Numbered from the stretch's first letter, positions 50,301 to 58,324 are shown. The stretch is 60,078 nt of DNA from an uncultured bacterium (GCA_903906425.1 CAIVKH010000098.1:1-60078); one strand, 5' to 3'. The notes: generated from the letters alone by a model not told the origin. A program made the numbers and translations.

Positions 50301-53300
50301 TTCGTCATCACGCGCGACGGCCCGACGAACGCGTCGCTCACCGTAAACCTGGGCATTGGCGGCACCGCCGTTCCCGATTTCGATTACATCGCGATTCCGA
50401 CGCAGGCCGTCATCGCCGCCGGCGAAAGCAACGCGACGGTCACCGTGAACCCGATTGATTTCTATGTGCCGCGCGACACCGTCAGCGTCGCCATCGCCAT
50501 TGCACCCAGCGCGGCCTACGCCATCGAGTCGCAAAGTTCCGACACGGTTTTCATTTCGAACACGAACCTGCCGATAATTTCTGTCGTCGCGAGCGATCCG
50601 AACGCAAGCGAGCCGCCGGGAATTTCCGACACCGGCGCCTTCACGTTCACGCGCGTCGGCGGGACGAATTATCCGCTGACGGTTTCGTTCGACGTGCTCG
50701 GCACTGCGGCCGGCGGCGTGGATTTCGTCCCGCTGACAAACGCGATCACGTTCGCGACCGGCGCGACGAGCGCCACCATCACAGTCACGCCGCTGGATCA
50801 TGTTTACGGCTCTGTTCCGCTGACCGTCATCGCCTCGCTCTCCGCGACCGACGGCACGTATGCCGCCGGAATTCCGGCGAACGCGACCGTGACGATCACG
50901 AACAAGAATTTCTTCGCGCTGCATCTCGTGTGGAACGGCGCGACGAATAATTCCTGGGACATCGCGACGACGCCGAACTGGTTCGCCGCCGACATCGCGG
51001 CGCCGAATACAGTTTTTTCGAACAGCTATTCCGTGACGTTCGACGACACGCCCGGCGTGACGACGACGGTTTCCATCGCGACAAACGTCCAGCCGGTTTC
51101 AGTCACCGTGAACGCCTCGACAAACCGTTTCACTTTCAGCGGCCCCGGATCGATCAGCGGTTCCGCGAGCCTGACAAAAGACGGAACAAACGTTTTGGTC
51201 ATCGCGACGAACCAGAATTTCTCCGGCGCGACGACGATCAGCAACGGAACGTTGCAGGTGGGCGCGGGCACGAACTCCGGCTCGCTTGGCAGCAGCGCCG
51301 TGCAGATCAAACCGGCGGCGACGCTGTCGTTCTTCCGCAGCGACAGCGCGCTCGCGATCACGAATTCTATCGGCGGAAATGGGACGCTGAATCTGAAGGG
51401 AACCGGCGTGAGCGGACAAAGCGCATATCAGTTTGACACCGCAAATCCGTCGTTCTCCGGGCAGATCGTCGTCAACAACGCGCGGCTGCAGGGCGCGATC
51501 ACGAACGCGGGCAGCGCGTCGATGATCTCAACCGTGGACAACGGCACGGATGGCGGACAGATCTATTTCAGCAATTTGACGAACGCGATTCCGCTAACGC
51601 TCGCCGGCACCGGGTGGCAGGAAAGCGCCGGCCGCCTCGGCGCGATTCGTTCCGAGAACGCGACGATCAACGGGCCGATCACGCTTGGCAGCAACGCGCG
51701 CATCGGGTCGTACGCAACCAGCAGCAGCGCGATCAACGGAACGGTCGGCGGAAATTTTGAACTGGAATTCTGGTGCGGCAGCGGCACGCAGACGTTCACG
51801 CTCACGCCGGCCGCCGCGAACAGCAACGGTTCGCTGCGCGTGAGCAGCAACGCGGTGGTCGTGGCCGGAAACACGAACGCCTTCAGTCCCGGCCCGCTGG
51901 TGATGAATGGCGGAATCGCCAGGTTGAACGGAAACAACTTCTCGTTCGCGAGTCTGTTCGGCAACGGCGTCGTCCAGAACGGCAGCACGAATCTCCCGGC
52001 GGTCATCACCATCGGCGCGGCGAACAGCAACACGAGCTATTCCGGCACGCTCCTGAATGGCTCAGTCGCCTCGCTCGGCCTCACGAAAATCGGAACCGCA
52101 ACACAGATCTTCACCGCCGTGCAATCGCTCACCGGCCCGACGACGATCAATGGCGGCACGATATTGCTGACCGGACCGAATGCCGCGAACAGCGGAATCT
52201 ATGCCAGCCCGATCACGATCAACGGCGGCACCTTGATCGCCGGTGGTGCAAATTCATTGCAAGGTTCCAGCACTGCTGGCGCGGGGACGATCACGATCAA
52301 CGCGGGCGGCACGATGACGACAAGCAACGGAGTCACGGCGCACGTTCGCGGCGTTGTCACGCTGGCCGGGGGAACGCTGGCCAGCGCCACGCCCGATGCG
52401 ACGTATGGCTCGTGGAATTTCGACACGAACGTTGTCGTCAACGGCGGCACGAACTCGTCCGCGATCCCGGCGCTGAACGTCCAGCTCACCAGGAGCGGAG
52501 GCGTGGTGTTCGATGTTTCGCCCGGCGCGGCGAACGGGATCGATCTCAACGTGACCGGCAATTTCGCGAACCCGAGCGGCGGCACGGGCGCGCTGATCAA
52601 GAACGGTTCCGGCGTGATGGCGCTCGGCGGAACGAACACCTACACCGGGCCGACGATCGTCAGCAACGGCGCGCTGATTGTGAACGGAATTCTCGCGACG
52701 GGCACTGCGACCATCGTCAACGGCGCGGCGCTCGGCGGGAGCGGCGTGATCAAAGGCATCGTCACAAACGCCGGCGTCATTTCGCCGGGTGCGACCGCGA
52801 CGAACATCGGCGTGCTCACGATCTCGAATTCATATTCGCAGACTTCCGCCGGCACGCTCGCGATTGCGATTGGCGGGACCAACGGCGCGGGCGCCGGCTT
52901 CGATCAACTGAAGATCAGCGGCGCGGCGACGCTGGGAGGCACGCTGGCCCTTTCGCTGACGAACGGCTTTGCGCCCGCGGTCAGCAACAGCTTCAGAATT
53001 CTGACCGCCGGTTCCATTGGCGGCGCGTTCGCAGCGACGAATCTGCCGCCGCTGGCCGCCCATCAATCCTGGGAGGCGGGCAACACGACGACATCCGTCA
53101 CGTTCACTGTCGCATTCGGCAATTCCGCACCGTCGCTGACGGTGCCCGGCCCGCATATTCTCGCGCTCGGCGCGACGACGAATTTCGCCGTGACAGCGGG
53201 TGATCCCGATGGCGATTCGATGACGGTTTCGAACAAAGTGAAGCCGGCGGGCGCGGTTTTCACGAACGGGATTTTTTCGTGGACCGCGGCGCTGGCGAAC

Positions 53301-53813
53301 TGGAACTCGACGAACGCGATCACGTTTGTCGCGACGGATTCCTTCGGCGCGTCGTCCACGAACTCGACGGTCATCATCGTGCCGTACGACGCGAACACGA
53401 ACGGCGTGCCGGATAACTGGGAATGGCAGAACACCGGCAGCCTCACGAATTCGGCGGACGCGGTGCTGAGTTCGTCCGGCTTCACGCTCGCGCAGAATTA
53501 CGTCGCGGGCACCAGCCCGACGAATCCGTCGGATTATTTTCACGCCATCGCGATCACGGGCACGCCGTCGTTCGTCTCGATTCCGACGGTGAGCGGAAGA
53601 ATCTACCGCGTGTGGTACGCCGACGGCCCGCTCGGCGCATCGCCGGGCTGGAATCTTTTCAGCAACCAGATCAACGGCATCGGCTCGTGGCTGGAAACGA
53701 ATCCGCCGCCGGCGGCGCACGGCTTCGCCGACGACTGCGGCCCGAACACCAGCGGCCACGCGCCGACCAACGGCGTCCGCTTTTACCGCCTCGATGTCCG
53801 CCTCGCGCCGTGA
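44325..53813 (+). CDS. Giant secreted metzincin-like multidomain protein
   Basis: 3162 residues. Signal peptide (MVCAAVLLAAIPSARAQ). A zinc protease domain has GHEHGHNLGLPH (HExxHxxGxxH, from His413) and a Met-turn YDIMGDGYAN near 448. Then approximately: PKD (618-692), carboxypeptidase-regulatory-like (698-765), PA14 (788-952), two Calx-beta (961-1178), PA14 (1183-1342), two Calx-beta (1347-1575), PKD-like carrying a palindrome pair (1576-1675), a beta-sandwich like DUF1349 (1678-1868), PKD (1875-1965), two Calx-beta (1968-2195), autotransporter-associated beta-helix repeats (2198-2925), an Ig-like domain and a Ca-binding-like DANTNGVPDNWE segment. PA14 and PKD suggest glycan binding, so this is likely a cell-surface adhesin-protease. 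GGAG precedes the ATG. Confidence 0.85.
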   Translation: MRELLPARWRAMVCAAVLLAAIPSARAQGGIQPPAQRFHRDPESLPGVTLVPKKSAAKIQVPTATFDQFDRWAEGRVAGDGLAFAHARRTAMAQLIELDPAEALRRAVRDDVRAKLPANIAAEIEEPVRGIGSLLVVCALPADQNQPAEIQREVIVNGKHYRAFTSGKRLDQTCAKETPIFGIAIGDVLALEDRPYRQLHREEALLDFARAAKPVTDALTGAQLHEADIAGAIDEGDQIAFFGTDSSLNSYLGQNWTPYIAEFGGTAGGPGMTNAWTQGVRTYVAYRARLAEDATNYEPYAWSSGQAAFNTVSNWYYQWSYGSVTMRFVVVTNTYVFTNSGAWYESNGSWPKLLADARTASLGTSEAYTNFNFDSVTHNWDVGLSGYAGIAYVGGRGASFHEGYGAIAGVVGHEHGHNLGLPHNNFWDTAGQSIFGAGTHSEYGDEYDIMGDGYANWPFASNMRNRLSWLPDMHTFYNVTSGVYRLQAMDQFPLFLPDTNSPQNSYSLAMPKDGRNYVFEFREDTNRIGSNQSMLNGLFLEVDNGFGGGPELLDCTPGSSGGIADAMLTIGRMFTDPNANVHVTPIGRGPTSTTNWIDVVVNRNTQISNHPPAIAITASSYATAVSNAVTLTATASDPDGDDLAFFWDFGDGSLSYNNTNVQTKSWSVAGVFPVRCVVADMHGREASAQIQITVGAPAVYSISGRATAPDGSLVQGVRIASGGPTVFTDVDGRYVVPNLVAGSYTLTANGSDSYANNYAFTYSFANPITVGPSQSDRDIIASVATGTNIGAGTGFLYERWEGISGTAVSSLTNAAAYPNQPTVQRILKSFFEGPTDFMDNYGTRMRAIYTAPLTGTYYFFIAADDTADLWFSTTTNPVAATKIAYLSSYTASRTWTTYASQKSAAIALTAGQKCYIEALHKEGSGGDNIAVGADLPDGSQEKPIPFHRLDPWLAGFSLPPTSVSIAATDAIASEPGTDTATFTLTRAGDAADPLVVTFQLTGTAQYDVDYVATGLTATFAAGETQTVVTITPKDDAISEPVETVTATVIPGTAYAVASPASATISIYDNEATTVTVSAPDPVANESGDSGRFLISRNGVATGTITVALAISGTASNGVDFPALPSSVTIPAGSSTATVVVSPIADGIAEIAETVILTALGGAGYAVGSPSNATVTITADPGPGTGILREWWTGVSGTLVSDLTSNSNYPATPTGSEILTNLFECPISWADNYGTRCRGYFVPPVSGAYYFYIASDDTSELWLGTNSTAGSAVKIAYVGSYTASRAWTTYASQKSAAINLVTGQTYYIEALQKEGSGGDNLAVGVEFPGGYQEMPIPYHRLLPFDTQKPTVNIFASDPSASEAGDTGSVLVVRSSEGIAQSLAVSLSYGGTATFGVDYAAMPTQVVFGANVTNMWLQLTPVDDALLEGVETAEISIVNDASHFFLGAATNAVISIADDEMPSVTVAATSPYAYEAGPTSSTFVISRSGSLTTAVTVDYTLGGTATPGSDFVPLPGYFTTNGSVTLAAGQASTNIVLMPVNDSSAEGPETVVFQLSPDPLYAVGSPASATITILDDDVPPVIVLNSPASPGIRIPPGVGLILDATITHNGLPNPPSAVTQRWAQTSGPTNAALATSNDWKNATATFPMIGTYVLQLTAVAGAQTASTNITIAVGTFTNGAPLAWTNANVGYLYPPTPTYSVTNGTNSITVAGDNSIYSGMTYDDFGSVMAQVPGNCSVTARVVSVQSVLSGWSRAGVIMRESLDKSSKSAFMGLAAGSGSTGGGKFDTRATYAAANAQTSVSSLTAPYWMRLDRTGNVFRAFRSSTGTSWTQVGSDTTITMSNTIYVGIAASSGLTNSAGTFKFSGLGISGAGAGGVASNVGPNVSAGAAASANLPNPATLSGGASDDGLPNPPAAMSFAWAKVSGPGIVTFGNSAATNTTATFDTPGNYSLRLVANDGQIKTFSDTTIAATGFGVRIIATDPFAASPGTNTATFVITRDGPTNASLTVNLGIGGTAVPDFDYIAIPTQAVIAAGESNATVTVNPIDFYVPRDTVSVAIAIAPSAAYAIESQSSDTVFISNTNLPIISVVASDPNASEPPGISDTGAFTFTRVGGTNYPLTVSFDVLGTAAGGVDFVPLTNAITFATGATSATITVTPLDHVYGSVPLTVIASLSATDGTYAAGIPANATVTITNKNFFALHLVWNGATNNSWDIATTPNWFAADIAAPNTVFSNSYSVTFDDTPGVTTTVSIATNVQPVSVTVNASTNRFTFSGPGSISGSASLTKDGTNVLVIATNQNFSGATTISNGTLQVGAGTNSGSLGSSAVQIKPAATLSFFRSDSALAITNSIGGNGTLNLKGTGVSGQSAYQFDTANPSFSGQIVVNNARLQGAITNAGSASMISTVDNGTDGGQIYFSNLTNAIPLTLAGTGWQESAGRLGAIRSENATINGPITLGSNARIGSYATSSSAINGTVGGNFELEFWCGSGTQTFTLTPAAANSNGSLRVSSNAVVVAGNTNAFSPGPLVMNGGIARLNGNNFSFASLFGNGVVQNGSTNLPAVITIGAANSNTSYSGTLLNGSVASLGLTKIGTATQIFTAVQSLTGPTTINGGTILLTGPNAANSGIYASPITINGGTLIAGGANSLQGSSTAGAGTITINAGGTMTTSNGVTAHVRGVVTLAGGTLASATPDATYGSWNFDTNVVVNGGTNSSAIPALNVQLTRSGGVVFDVSPGAANGIDLNVTGNFANPSGGTGALIKNGSGVMALGGTNTYTGPTIVSNGALIVNGILATGTATIVNGAALGGSGVIKGIVTNAGVISPGATATNIGVLTISNSYSQTSAGTLAIAIGGTNGAGAGFDQLKISGAATLGGTLALSLTNGFAPAVSNSFRILTAGSIGGAFAATNLPPLAAHQSWEAGNTTTSVTFTVAFGNSAPSLTVPGPHILALGATTNFAVTAGDPDGDSMTVSNKVKPAGAVFTNGIFSWTAALANWNSTNAITFVATDSFGASSTNSTVIIVPYDANTNGVPDNWEWQNTGSLTNSADAVLSSSGFTLAQNYVAGTSPTNPSDYFHAIAITGTPSFVSIPTVSGRIYRVWYADGPLGASPGWNLFSNQINGIGSWLETNPPPAAHGFADDCGPNTSGHAPTNGVRFYRLDVRLAP
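49223..49269. repeat. Paired palindrome element inside the giant gene, locus 19
   Basis: Two perfect copies TTCCAATGATTGGAA (49223-49237, 49255-49269), 32 bp apart, read in frame as SNDWK and FPMIG within a PKD-like domain. Confidence 0.95.
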
Positions 53814-53833
53814 CCGCGGGCGGCGACCGGAAG

Positions 53834-53912
53834 TTTCCAATGATTGGAAGCCTGCGCCGCGGGAACTTCCAATGATTGGAAATATTGCGTCCGAAGTTCT
53901 CCAATGATTGGA
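53834..53912. repeat. Palindrome triplet, locus 20
   Basis: TTCCAATGATTGGAA at 53834-53848 and 53866-53880, CTCCAATGATTGGAA at 53898-53912; both steps 32 bp. Between the giant gene stop and the peptidase start. Confidence 0.95.
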
Positions 53913-54019
53913 AACTTTTTCGGGCCGCGCAGCCGCAGAATTTTTCTTGCGGCAAAAAGGCGCCGGCGTATTCTCGAACCTCCAATAATTTATTTTTTGG
54001 TGTTGAGGGGAGTGTCGTG

Positions 54020-54922
54020 ATGATTCGAAATATAATGTTCGTGTTGGTTGCGGCGGCGTTGGTTTCCGTGCCGGGTTTCGCCGCCGAGAAGAAGTCCGCA
54101 GCGTCGGGCCGCGCGGAAATTTCCGACCGCACAAAGTCGCCATATCTGGGCGCGATCGCCGTTGACGCGTTCAGCGGAAAAGTTTTGTTCGAGGACAACG
54201 CCGACGCGCAGGGCTATCCGGCCAGCGTGCTCAAAATCATGGATCTGTATCTGGTCTTGGAGCGGATCCAGAACGGCCAGATGAAGCTCGATGAGTTGGT
54301 GGACGTCAACGCGGAGGCCGCAAAGACGGGCGGTTCGCAGGTGTTTCTGAAGGAGAAAGAGCAGTTCACCGTGGATGAAATGCTCTATGCGCTGATGGTC
54401 CAGTCGGCCAATGACGCGGCCGTCGCGCTGGCCGACCACATCGGCGGTTCGAAGGAGGGCTTTGTCGAAATGATGAACGCAAAGGCGAAGCAGCTCGGCA
54501 TGAAGAGCACGACGTTTCATTCCGTCCACGGCCTGCCGCCGTCCGCGGGCCAGGATGTTGACGTGACCACGCCGCGCGATCTGGCCACGCTGGCGCGCGC
54601 GCTGATTTTGCAGCATCCCGAGGCGTTGAAATACACGGCCACCAAGACGCACACGTTCCGGCCCGACAAGGACGAGAAGACCGGAAAGATGGATCTCAGG
54701 AATCATAATCATCTGCTCGGCGAACTCGCCGGGTGCGATGGCATGAAGACCGGCTACATCAAGGCCGGCGGCTATTCCGACGTCGTCACCGCCTCGCGCA
54801 ATGGCCAGCGCGTCATCACGGTCGTGCTGGGCTCCGGCCCGCAGATTGACTTTGGACGGTTGCGCGACAAGAAGGCGGCGGAAATTACGAACAAGGCCTT
54901 CGCGGCCCTTGGCACAAAATAA
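54020..54922 (+). CDS. D-alanyl-D-alanine carboxypeptidase, PBP5-type (S11)
   Basis: 300 residues with a signal peptide (MIRNIMFVLVAAALVSVPGF). The three penicilloyl-serine motifs are intact: S69-V-L-K72, S129-A-N131 and K243-T-G245. It trims the terminal D-Ala from peptidoglycan stem peptides in the periplasm. The C-terminal amphipathic anchor of PBP5 is absent (the protein ends shortly after the domain), so it may be soluble. GAGGGGAG precedes the ATG at 54020. An upstream in-frame extension through the palindromes is not part of it. Confidence 0.9.
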   Translation: MIRNIMFVLVAAALVSVPGFAAEKKSAASGRAEISDRTKSPYLGAIAVDAFSGKVLFEDNADAQGYPASVLKIMDLYLVLERIQNGQMKLDELVDVNAEAAKTGGSQVFLKEKEQFTVDEMLYALMVQSANDAAVALADHIGGSKEGFVEMMNAKAKQLGMKSTTFHSVHGLPPSAGQDVDVTTPRDLATLARALILQHPEALKYTATKTHTFRPDKDEKTGKMDLRNHNHLLGELAGCDGMKTGYIKAGGYSDVVTASRNGQRVITVVLGSGPQIDFGRLRDKKAAEITNKAFAALGTK

Positions 54923-55006
54923 TATCGGGAATGGGAACCGTGGGATGAATCCTTGCGAATTCAAATTGAAGCTTCGCGATGAAATTATCCTTGGTCATCT
55001 AGAACT

Positions 55007-55034
55007 CAGGTTTCAGGTTTCAGGTTTCAGGTTT
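55007..55034. repeat. Four-copy 7-bp microsatellite before the SNF2 gene
   Basis: CAGGTTT repeated four times without change, ending 11 bases before the ATG at 55046. Each unit holds AGG, the only ribosome-site-like sequence in the leader. Confidence 0.85.
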
Positions 55035-55045
55035 CTTTTCCGGCC

Positions 55046-58000
55046 ATGATTCCCTTCACCCAAAAGATGCTGATGGACTGGGCTGGACCTTCCGTCTTCC
55101 GCGATGCGCAGACGTTGCTTGATCGCGGCGCGGTGCAAATTGTCAGCTTCGAGCCGCCGTTCATCAGCGGCACGCTCAACTTCGGAAACCGCTCCCTCGA
55201 TTCGCGGGGCAAGATCTGCCGCGATGGCACATGCGAAAGCTTCTGCCCGTGCCGCGACAACCGGGAGCGCGGCATCATCTGCGCCCACCTCATCGCGCTC
55301 GGCCTCGCGCTCATCAAGAAGGCGAACGATCCGGAACGGCAGCAGAAGAAAGTCGAGGAGGCGCGCAAGGCCGTGCGGCTCGCGAACGTTGATGAGACCG
55401 CATTCATCCGACGCATTACGAAGCCCGCGCCTCACGCCATCCCCGCAAAACTCATCCTGCAACTGCGCCGCGACTGGGATGACGTCATGCACACAGCGGG
55501 CGTGCCGCTGGCCTGCGCGCTCGAATTTGAGGGCCACACCGTCCGCCTCGACCAGGTTCCGCGCGGCAAACTTTTCCTGATGTCGCCCAAGGACGAGGCG
55601 CTCCTGTTCGTACTCGAAGATATTTCCGAAGGTTCCGCCAAGTCGCGGCTGGATCTGAACAAGACGGACTTCATCAACCTGCTCGACCTTCTTCAGGGCC
55701 AGCAAATCCAAATCGAAGGCCGCGACGAAGCGGTCATGATCAACGCCGCCGCCGTGACATCGCTGCTGCGAATTGACCTCGACCGCGAAAACGGCGAGCT
55801 GCTCATTGACATCCGCACCGAGCTGCCCTTCATGAAAGTCGGCGAATTCCCGCTGTATTGCGTCGCCGCCAAGAAGGGCTATGCCTACGGCGCGGGAAAT
55901 TTCTGGCCGCTTGGAAAGGTCCTGCCCGGGCCGCTCCAATCCATCTACGACGCGCCCATCAGCATCGAGCGGGCCGCCGCGCCGCGCTTCCTGCAAACCG
56001 AATACCCGATCCTCGCCCAGCACATGGGCGTCGATACCGACATCACGATTGACCTGTTCACCATCGAACCGGAGATGCCGAAGTTCCAGCTTTCGATCCG
56101 CGGCAGCCCCGCGTCGCTGGCCGCCACGCTCTTTGCCGACTACAAGGGCGTCAAGCTCGTTGCCGCCAAGAGCGACCCCAATGCGCGTTTCGCCAATCCC
56201 GATCCGGCCGATCTTCTGCGATACACCGTCCGCAACATGGAGGCCGAGACGAAGGCGCTCGAACGTTTGTCCGAATCCGGACTGCGCGGAACCGTCGGCG
56301 ATGAGTTGCCGCCGATTGTCGGCGTCCGCGAAGTCCTGAATTTTATGGCGCGCGATCTTCCCTCGCTGCACCGCGAGGGCTGGCAGATTGTCGTCGAAGG
56401 CAAAGCCGGCGAAGTCTGGAACGACGCACGCTTCGTCACGCCTGTCGTGCGCGTGGCCGATGGCGGACAGGGCGGCTGGTTCGATGTGGATTTCGAATAT
56501 GACGACGGCGAAGGCGGGACGCTCTCGCCGGCCGACGTCCAGCGCGCGCTGCTCAAGAATGAATTCTATGTCGAGCGAAAGGGCCGCACGATCCTGCTGG
56601 ACGCCACCGCCATCGAGGCGATGCGCGACATCTTCGCCGACTGTGCGGCCGGCGAAGGCAACCAGCCGGGCAGCTTCCGGCTCTCCGAAATTTACGCGTC
56701 CTATGTGAAGTCATCGCTCGACGCGCTCGAAGGGATTGATGTCGAGGCCGCGCCCGCGTGGCAGACTGCTGCGCGCGTTCAGAACCACGAGCTGACCTTC
56801 GAACCGGTGGTGTTGCCGCCATCGCTGGATTCGATTTTGCGCCCGTATCAGCGCGATGGAATCAACTGGCTCCGGTTTCTCGAACAGCATCATTTCGGCG
56901 GAATTCTCGCTGATGAAATGGGCCTCGGCAAGACGCTGCAGACGCTTGCGTGGCTTCAGCTGCAGCGCAGCCACGCCGATGCCGCCGGCAAACCCGCGCT
57001 CATCATCTGCCCCACGAGCCTCGTCGAAAACTGGGCCGAGGAGGTCCAGAAATTCACGCCGCAGCTTCGCGTCATGACCGTGCAGGGCACCGACCGGCAT
57101 CAGAAATTCTCCGAATTCTCAAAGGTCGATCTGGTGGTCACGTCCTACGCCCTGCTGCGCCGCGATATCGAGACCTACGCGTCCACCGGATTTTCCGCCG
57201 TCGTGCTCGACGAAGCCCAGCACATCAAGAACCGCTCCACCCAGAACGCCATCGTCGTCAAAAAGCTCAAGTCGCCACATCATCTCGTGCTGTCCGGCAC
57301 GCCCATCGAAAACAGCGTGTCCGACCTGTGGTCCATCATGGATTTTCTCATGCCGGGCTATCTCGGCTCGCACGAAAATTTCCGCACCCGCTACGAGCAG
57401 CCGATCATGCGCGGCGACCGCGACGGCGAAATGGCGCAGGCGAAGCTGCGGCGAAAGCTCCAGCCGTTTCTGCTGCGCCGGCTCAAGCGCGATGTTGCCA
57501 CCGACCTGCCGCCGAAGATTGAGCGCATCGCCCACTGCACGCTCACGCCCGACCAGCAGACCGTATATCGCAGTCTCCTCGAAGCCTCGCAGCGCAGGAT
57601 TCTCGACATGGTCGCCGCGCAGGGCTTCCAAAAATCGCGCATGGAGATTCTCAAGACGCTGTTGCGCCTGCGCCAGACCTGTTGCCATCTCGAACTTCTC
57701 AAGCTCGCCGATCTCGAAAGCAAACAGCCGTCCGCGAAAATGGATTTGTGTTTTGAACTTCTCGACGAAGCGCTAGACGGCGGCCACCGCGTCCTCGTCT
57801 TCAGCCAGTTCACCTCCATGCTCGCAATTTTGCGCCGCGAACTCGATGCGCGGCAGATTCAATACTGCTATCTCGACGGCTCGACCATGGAGCGCATGAA
57901 GATCGTCCACGAATTCAACAGCAACCGCGCCATCCCCGTCTTCCTGATCAGCCTCAAAGCCGGCGGCACCGGCCTGAACCTCACCGGCGCGGACATGGTC

Positions 58001-58240
58001 ATCCACTACGACCCGTGGTGGAACCCCGCCGTCGAAGACCAGGCCACCGACCGTGCCTACCGCATCGGCCAGAAGCGCACCGTCTATGCCGTCAAGCTCA
58101 TCACCCGCAACAGCGTTGAGGAAAAAGTCCTCGAACTTCAGCGCCGTAAAAAGATCGTCATCGACGCCACGCTGGCCAACGACGAACAGGTCATGGAAAA
58201 GCTGAACTGGGAAGACGTGCAGGAACTCCTCAACCTTTGA
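55046..58240 (+). CDS. SWIM zinc-finger SNF2-family helicase/ATPase
   Basis: 1064 residues. The N-terminal SWIM finger has C67-P-C69 and C79-A-H81. A long middle region of about 500 residues is not recognised beyond its usual presence in this family. The SNF2 ATPase follows: LRPYQRDGINWLRF, ILADEMGLGKTLQTLAWLQ (Lys629), LIICPTSLVENW, VVLDEAQHIKN, LVLSGTPIENSVSDLWSIMD, then the C-terminal lobe with VLVFSQFTSMLAILRRELD, ISLKAGGTGLNLTGADMVIH and ATDRAYRIGQ. It is a DNA translocase of the RapA/HepA class, probably remodelling protein-DNA complexes. A hairpin GCCGGA/TCCGGC follows the stop directly, without a T-run. Confidence 0.92.
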   Translation: MIPFTQKMLMDWAGPSVFRDAQTLLDRGAVQIVSFEPPFISGTLNFGNRSLDSRGKICRDGTCESFCPCRDNRERGIICAHLIALGLALIKKANDPERQQKKVEEARKAVRLANVDETAFIRRITKPAPHAIPAKLILQLRRDWDDVMHTAGVPLACALEFEGHTVRLDQVPRGKLFLMSPKDEALLFVLEDISEGSAKSRLDLNKTDFINLLDLLQGQQIQIEGRDEAVMINAAAVTSLLRIDLDRENGELLIDIRTELPFMKVGEFPLYCVAAKKGYAYGAGNFWPLGKVLPGPLQSIYDAPISIERAAAPRFLQTEYPILAQHMGVDTDITIDLFTIEPEMPKFQLSIRGSPASLAATLFADYKGVKLVAAKSDPNARFANPDPADLLRYTVRNMEAETKALERLSESGLRGTVGDELPPIVGVREVLNFMARDLPSLHREGWQIVVEGKAGEVWNDARFVTPVVRVADGGQGGWFDVDFEYDDGEGGTLSPADVQRALLKNEFYVERKGRTILLDATAIEAMRDIFADCAAGEGNQPGSFRLSEIYASYVKSSLDALEGIDVEAAPAWQTAARVQNHELTFEPVVLPPSLDSILRPYQRDGINWLRFLEQHHFGGILADEMGLGKTLQTLAWLQLQRSHADAAGKPALIICPTSLVENWAEEVQKFTPQLRVMTVQGTDRHQKFSEFSKVDLVVTSYALLRRDIETYASTGFSAVVLDEAQHIKNRSTQNAIVVKKLKSPHHLVLSGTPIENSVSDLWSIMDFLMPGYLGSHENFRTRYEQPIMRGDRDGEMAQAKLRRKLQPFLLRRLKRDVATDLPPKIERIAHCTLTPDQQTVYRSLLEASQRRILDMVAAQGFQKSRMEILKTLLRLRQTCCHLELLKLADLESKQPSAKMDLCFELLDEALDGGHRVLVFSQFTSMLAILRRELDARQIQYCYLDGSTMERMKIVHEFNSNRAIPVFLISLKAGGTGLNLTGADMVIHYDPWWNPAVEDQATDRAYRIGQKRTVYAVKLITRNSVEEKVLELQRRKKIVIDATLANDEQVMEKLNWEDVQELLNL

Positions 58241-58277
58241 GCCGGAGTCTCCGGCCAACATCTCCCGCGCCGATAAG

Positions 58278-58324
58278 TTCCAACCATTGGAAATGACCGC
58301 CGCGCAAACTTCCAATCATTGGAA
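58278..58324. repeat. Paired palindrome element, locus 21
   Basis: TTCCAACCATTGGAA (58278-58292) and TTCCAATCATTGGAA (58310-58324), 32 bp apart, 37 bases after the SNF2 stop. This is the last copy in the window. Confidence 0.93.

Noticed and set aside
46749..50924. Open frame of about 1391 codons on the minus strand
   Set aside because: It lies fully antisense to the giant secreted protein, is Arg/Asp-rich without domains, and arises from the GC-rich codon pattern of the real gene.
4741..58324. CRISPR-like array from the recurring 15-bp sequence
   Set aside because: Copies are dispersed over the whole window in twos to fours, the spacing holds no unique spacers, and no cas gene is present.
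4741..58324. Palindrome pairs as ordinary intrinsic terminators
   Set aside because: Stems are AT-rich, no T-run follows, and pairs also occur in divergent gaps and inside genes; a factor-dependent role is still possible.
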